Source: Bacteroidales bacterium (GTDB lineage: Bacteria; Bacteroidota; Bacteroidia; Bacteroidales; Lentimicrobiaceae). Taken from it: 16,480 nucleotides of DNA. How positions within the stretch are numbered: position 1 is the stretch's first letter; each line of letters starts with the position of its first letter. Positions 12,843 to 16,480 of the stretch are shown one piece after another. The notes under the pieces are model-generated. The model ran no database searches. It was not told where the DNA came from and worked only from the letters and a program-made list of their open reading frames with translations. Both the position numbers and the translations under genes were made by a program. The stretch is from contig JALHHH010000062.1 in NCBI GenBank assembly GCA_022837485.1, positions 1 to 16,480 of the forward strand. The letters are read 5' to 3'.

Positions 12843-15596
12843 ATGTTTAAAGCCTTTAACTTCAGGCAATTTACACTTTTAGTGCTGATGCTTTCGGCAA
12901 TCTCCCTAAAGGGTCAGACCATTTTAAACTTTCCGCTAACGGCCAACAATACACCCGCACAATACTCAGCTGGCAATGCGGGGTGCAGGATACAGGAAAC
13001 GGCATCGGGAAGTGTGACGTATAATTCCACTAACGGAGCTACTGTAAGTGGGTGGGATAATGGAACCGGCAGTAAGTGCTGGTACACAAGTGCATTTAAT
13101 ACTATTGGTTTTCAATCTGTTAAATTATATTTTCAGATGAAATCAACAACAAGTGGCCCGAAGAATTTTGATATCCAATTCAGCCTTGATAATAACAGTT
13201 GGAATACTATTGAAAATGGGAATATCTTGTTGACAACAACTTTGAAAGGATTTGGCCCATTCAATCTTCCCGAAAACTGTTCAAATGGAGAAGTTGTATA
13301 TATTAGATTTATAATGACTTCTGATATTGCAGTAAATGGATTAATAATCACAAACTCAGGAACATCAAGCATAAAAGGCTTAGTCATTTCAGGAAATCCT
13401 CCCATTACACCATCAGCCCAAGCTTCGTACATCTCCTTTACAGCTTTAGACACTAACTTAATCAAAGTTGCATTCACAAAAGGCAATGGAGAGCGAAGGA
13501 TTATAAAGATGAATACAGAGAATGAATTTACCACTCCTGCAGATAATAGCCTTCCTACAGTTTTTCAGCCCTATACTTCAGGAGAACAAACAGTTTATAA
13601 TGGCACAGAATCTCAGATTCTTATCCAGGTACCGGACGTTTACGAAGAGTATTATTTCAGAATTTACGAGTACAATTATAATAACGGGATGACCAGGTAT
13701 TTAACAAATTCCGCACCTGAAAATCCAAAACACTGCCTTCTTGAGAGAATTGAAGATCCGGCAATCAATAATATCGGATTGAATTCTGCCTGTCTGGGTG
13801 CTAACATAATCAGTTCTGTTAGTGGGTCTATATTAGGCAGGGGAATACTCTACGATATCCAATCGGGAATTTCAACGGATTCGCCAGGTTTAATCTATGA
13901 AGATTCTGAAACAGCAGGCCCATTCACGGTTTGCGCAAATGATCTGCCCCGAAGTTCAACCATATTTTTCAGAGGTTTTGTTGTAAATGGGTCCGGTGTA
14001 AGTTTAACTGAAGAATCCTCTTTCGACAACATTCCGGAATTTACCGGTGAAGGATACTGGAGCAATGCGGAGCGCTGGGATGTGGGGGAAGTACCTGGGA
14101 TGAGCGAAGAAAGAAACTCCGGCAGCCGGATCGATTGTCCGGTAATACATGGAAACTGCATTCTCGATGTCTGGCAGAGTGTACACAATCTTACCGTAGG
14201 GTCAGAAGGCTGTCTGCAGATTTCCCCCGGAGCCCGCCTGAGTATAGAAGGCGAACTTATCAACGAAGCCGGCGAAAACGGTCTTATACTGAAATCGGGA
14301 CCGGAAGGAAGCGGTTCTCTGATCCATTTTACACCCGGAGTGGAAGCAACCATTGAACGCTACCTTACCGGAACCAACGGTCACCTGGAAAAGCACTACC
14401 ATCTGGTATCGGTTCCGCTGAGCGGCGAGACCTATCTGTCGGAAGTATGGCTTGATTCATATATATTTACCTATCTGGAACCGGAAAACTCCTGGTTTGC
14501 CTGGAATTCCCCGACAAGTAATGTAATGCCGGCCCGGGAAGGATTGCTGGCATATTACCCTTACGGGACAGGCATTACGTACCGGATGTCGGGCATACTC
14601 AATGCCGGGGAATTTGAACCCGGGGTCAATTACTCAGGCGAGGGTTTTGGGTTTAATCTGATACCCAATCCGTATCCTTCTGCCATCGACTGGGATGCTG
14701 AGGGCTGGATTAAATCGGGAGTTGCCGGTACCATTTGGGGTTATAATCCGCATTACAAAAACTATGGAACCTGGAATGGCGAAACCGGAACAAACTCGGT
14801 GTCGGGACACATTCCCATGGGGCAGGCATTTTTTGTGCGTGCAACCAGTCCCGACCCGGTTTTGCTCATCGGAGACGCAGCCCGGATTCACAGTTCGGAA
14901 GAATTCTTAAAAACTGCTGAGACCGTTGCTAACGTATTAAGAATCAGAGCAACGGCATCTGGAGGCATGGACGAACTTGCAATACAGCTTAATGAACATT
15001 CGAGTGTTTTTTCAGCAGATGCAGCCGATGCCTTAAAGCTATTCGGCGACGAAGCTTCTCCCCAGGTTGCATCATTCACCATGTCAGACCCTGCATTGCT
15101 CAGCATCAATGCTTTGCCCCCGGCTCAGGGAATTACAACCATCCCCCTCTATTTCAGCATGGGCAAACCTGGAAACGTCAGCTTCCAAACCGAAGGAGCC
15201 GGAAACTTCGAATCCGGGTTTACCCTTAATCTTGAAGACCGCTTACTCAACACAATAACGGATCTCAGAAATCAGTCGACGTATTCGTTCGTGCATGAGC
15301 CTGGAACCGATCCATACCGTTTTCGGCTACATTTCGGTGGTATCAGCGGAATGGCCGAAACCACAGTACCGGGAATACAGATTTATGCCTGCGGAAAAAC
15401 CGTTTACTTTACCAATATCTCTTATGCAGGGGCAACCCGAATGAATATCGTTGATCCGGGCGGGCGTATCGTTCGTCAATTAACGCTCAACCAGAAGGAA
15501 AGCGGCAGTGTGAACCCGGATCTTATGCCTGGAATATATATTGTCAGCATTGAAACCCCTTCAGGAATCAGCAGTCATAAGATCGTTATAAACTGA
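12843..15596 (+). CDS. Multidomain secreted protein with T9SS type A sorting domain
   Basis: A 917-residue exported protein. Residues 1-25 are a signal peptide ending SLKGQ. Residues ~26-185 form a beta-rich domain of jelly-roll type (FDIQFSLDNNSWNTI segment). Residues ~190-300 match the fibronectin-III-like module common in Bacteroidota cargo (VAFTKGNGERRIIKMN, TVYNGTES, YYFRIYEYN). Residues ~300-395 are a second FN3-like module (ACLGANIISSVSG, LGRGILYD). From ~399 comes the WSNAERWDVGEVP block with a G8-like strand ladder, then a long beta-rich region with LVSVPLSGE and IPNPYPSAIDWD. Residues 844-917 form the T9SS C-terminal domain ending MPGIYIVSIETPSGISSHKIVIN. The T9SS tail is normally removed and the protein fixed to the cell surface or released. 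No catalytic domain is seen; an adhesin or matrix role is inferred. GC content shifts sharply near codon 400. Confidence 0.88.
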   Translation: MFKAFNFRQFTLLVLMLSAISLKGQTILNFPLTANNTPAQYSAGNAGCRIQETASGSVTYNSTNGATVSGWDNGTGSKCWYTSAFNTIGFQSVKLYFQMKSTTSGPKNFDIQFSLDNNSWNTIENGNILLTTTLKGFGPFNLPENCSNGEVVYIRFIMTSDIAVNGLIITNSGTSSIKGLVISGNPPITPSAQASYISFTALDTNLIKVAFTKGNGERRIIKMNTENEFTTPADNSLPTVFQPYTSGEQTVYNGTESQILIQVPDVYEEYYFRIYEYNYNNGMTRYLTNSAPENPKHCLLERIEDPAINNIGLNSACLGANIISSVSGSILGRGILYDIQSGISTDSPGLIYEDSETAGPFTVCANDLPRSSTIFFRGFVVNGSGVSLTEESSFDNIPEFTGEGYWSNAERWDVGEVPGMSEERNSGSRIDCPVIHGNCILDVWQSVHNLTVGSEGCLQISPGARLSIEGELINEAGENGLILKSGPEGSGSLIHFTPGVEATIERYLTGTNGHLEKHYHLVSVPLSGETYLSEVWLDSYIFTYLEPENSWFAWNSPTSNVMPAREGLLAYYPYGTGITYRMSGILNAGEFEPGVNYSGEGFGFNLIPNPYPSAIDWDAEGWIKSGVAGTIWGYNPHYKNYGTWNGETGTNSVSGHIPMGQAFFVRATSPDPVLLIGDAARIHSSEEFLKTAETVANVLRIRATASGGMDELAIQLNEHSSVFSADAADALKLFGDEASPQVASFTMSDPALLSINALPPAQGITTIPLYFSMGKPGNVSFQTEGAGNFESGFTLNLEDRLLNTITDLRNQSTYSFVHEPGTDPYRFRLHFGGISGMAETTVPGIQIYACGKTVYFTNISYAGATRMNIVDPGGRIVRQLTLNQKESGSVNPDLMPGIYIVSIETPSGISSHKIVIN

Positions 15597-15643
15597 GTAT
15601 CCCGAAGTCCAATAAATAGTATCAAACCCCAATCCTACTTCAA

Positions 15644-15898
15644 ATGAAAACGTTTCGCATTCGCATCATGCTTTTCCTCTTAACCTTACTGATTAATGCT
15701 TATATCCCGGCTGTTTCCGGTCAGTCGCCCGGTGGGGTACCCGATGATCCTTCGTACAGGGGTCACAACGGAACGGTAGGCAGTACCGGAGGCTCGGCTC
15801 CCATTTCATCGGGACTGACGCTTATGATCGGACTGATTATCTCCTATGGCGGCGTCAGAATATACCGAATCCGCAAAGAAGATCGTACAACCTTATAA
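15644..15898 (+). CDS. Small exported protein with a CTERM-like C-terminal sorting signal
   Basis: An 84-residue protein. Residues 1-~26 form a signal peptide (MKTFRIRIMLFLLTLL, cleavage near VSGQ). The mature region is very short and rich in Gly, Pro and Ser. Residues 51-84 read SAPISSG, then a hydrophobic segment LTLMIGLIISYGG, then a basic tail VRIYRIRK. This motif, transmembrane helix and basic order is the layout of CTERM protein-sorting signals. Here it is closest to the Pro-Ile-containing form seen in Bacteroidota, with PIS in place of the PID I would expect. Family assignment is by resemblance. It starts 47 bases after the T9SS cargo gene with no terminator between, so the two are probably co-transcribed. 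It may be a small surface peptide, or a substrate of an exosortase-like enzyme encoded elsewhere. Confidence 0.65.
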   Translation: MKTFRIRIMLFLLTLLINAYIPAVSGQSPGGVPDDPSYRGHNGTVGSTGGSAPISSGLTLMIGLIISYGGVRIYRIRKEDRTTL

Positions 15899-16480
15899 AA
15901 TCCGGAACTCTGCACAGGTACAGGCGGGTCGCTTCATCTATAATACCGCTGCTTCTGCTTACTTTATCTCTTCTGCTACAAAACTGGCGACACCAAATTT
16001 CCGCCTGTGCCTGTGCCCTGATTCCGGATCGCATAAATGTTAAATTTCCAAACGCTAATTACCAGCAAGCCGGGAAGGCAGCCTCCCTGCAGATTGTAAT
16101 GCCACAACCGTAGTAGTGGACAAAACCGTAGCTATGCCGGCAATGGGAGCGTGGAAGTGAAACAAGACTTACCCTGGAAAAAAGTCTCTGACCACATAAA
16201 CTCCGGCATTCTCTGCAGCCGTTCTATAGCAAACACAGGGATTTAATAATAAACAGGGATCATTTCTTTACAACAGCTCATCTTTCTGCATATACGCTTA
16301 CGAATTATGTAATTCGGAATCAGCATGAGAGAAGATTACGACAGGAAATTTAACCCATAAAAAATAATGTATATATTTTTACACTGTTGTCCGGTAAAAT
16401 TACAAAAATCAAGCTTTGATTATGTAATAAGTTGATAATCAATTACAATAATTTCCAATTTTCCCAACTTTTATAAGTAA
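15899..16480. other. Right-end noncoding region
   Basis: 582 bases without a credible gene. The first 130 hold the inverted-repeat structure. From about 16060 to 16240, two overlapping short frames without ATG starts read like degraded coding sequence, but nothing is recognisable. From about 16330 to the end the DNA is very AT-rich and looks like a promoter region for a gene beyond the edge, though no perfect TAnnTTTG was found. Confidence 0.55.
15900..16029. repeat. Long inverted-repeat structure (candidate structured RNA or repeat element)
   Basis: The left arm is 15900-15927 and the right arm is 16001-16029. ATCCGGAA pairs with TTCCGGAT (8 bp). After a 4/5-base internal loop, GCACAGGTACAGGCGG pairs over 16 positions, 15 Watson-Crick and one that would be a G-U wobble in RNA. 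Directly inside, GTCGC (15928-15932) pairs with GCGAC (15987-15991), with a 9-base bulge on the right. It begins right after the stop codon of the small gene. There is no T tract, so it is not a standard terminator. Confidence 0.7.

Noticed and set aside
15846..16043. 65-codon frame overlapping the CTERM-like gene and the inverted repeat
   Set aside because: It starts inside the preceding gene in another frame and mostly translates the inverted-repeat element.
16059..16240. Overlapping short frames that read like protein remnants between 16059 and 16240
   Set aside because: They lack start codons, shift frame and match nothing I recognise; too weak to call a pseudogene.
1..16480. tRNA, rRNA, CRISPR array, insertion sequence or phage genes
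   Set aside because: Looked for on both strands and none found; no regularly spaced repeats and no transposase or integrase motifs.

Overview
The window looks like chromosomal DNA of a Bacteroidota bacterium, probably an anaerobic or fermentative one. Three things point there. Nearly every transcription unit is preceded by a match to the Bacteroidota -7 promoter element TAnnTTTG. There is a large exported protein with a type IX secretion (T9SS) sorting tail. There is a lipoprotein with an acidic stretch right after the lipobox cysteine. No rRNA, tRNA, CRISPR array, transposase or phage gene is visible.

Layout: (1) 1-1514, minus strand: the N-terminal part of a diacylglycerol-kinase-family lipid kinase running off the left edge, preceded by a lipoprotein gene with its own terminator. 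(2) 1515-2111: AT-rich intergenic region with repeated TGATATTGAA motifs. (3) 2112-4940, plus strand: a two-gene citrate lyase operon in which the acyl-carrier (gamma) and beta subunits are fused, followed by the alpha subunit; no maturation genes are present. (4) 5385-6728: an orphan NtrC-type response regulator whose GAFTGA sigma-54 contact loop is replaced. (5) 7184-7600: a small secreted protein with a strong terminator. (6) 7805-8425: a YgjV-type membrane protein with a GNAT-like C-terminal half, abutting stop to stop a convergent CobW/G3E GTPase (8426-9496, minus). (7) 9695-10144: a DUF937/YidB-like protein, convergent with a PIF1/RecD-type helicase (10192-12051, minus). (8) 12052-12842: about 790 bases without a gene, carrying a -7 element. 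(9) 12843-15898: a 917-residue multidomain T9SS cargo protein followed by an 84-residue protein with a CTERM-like sorting tail. (10) 15899-16480: noncoding, starting with a 130-base inverted-repeat structure.

Most genes are housekeeping or metabolic and do not form one system. The groupings with a shared logic are the citrate lyase pair and the terminal pair, which joins a T9SS cargo to a CTERM-like mini-protein and ends in a foldable element. The points most worth checking are that terminal cluster, the internal composition break in the T9SS gene, the regulator lacking GAFTGA, and the gamma-beta citrate lyase fusion. Several start codons are set here by promoter position rather than by longest reading frame: 7184, 7805, 9496 and 12051.
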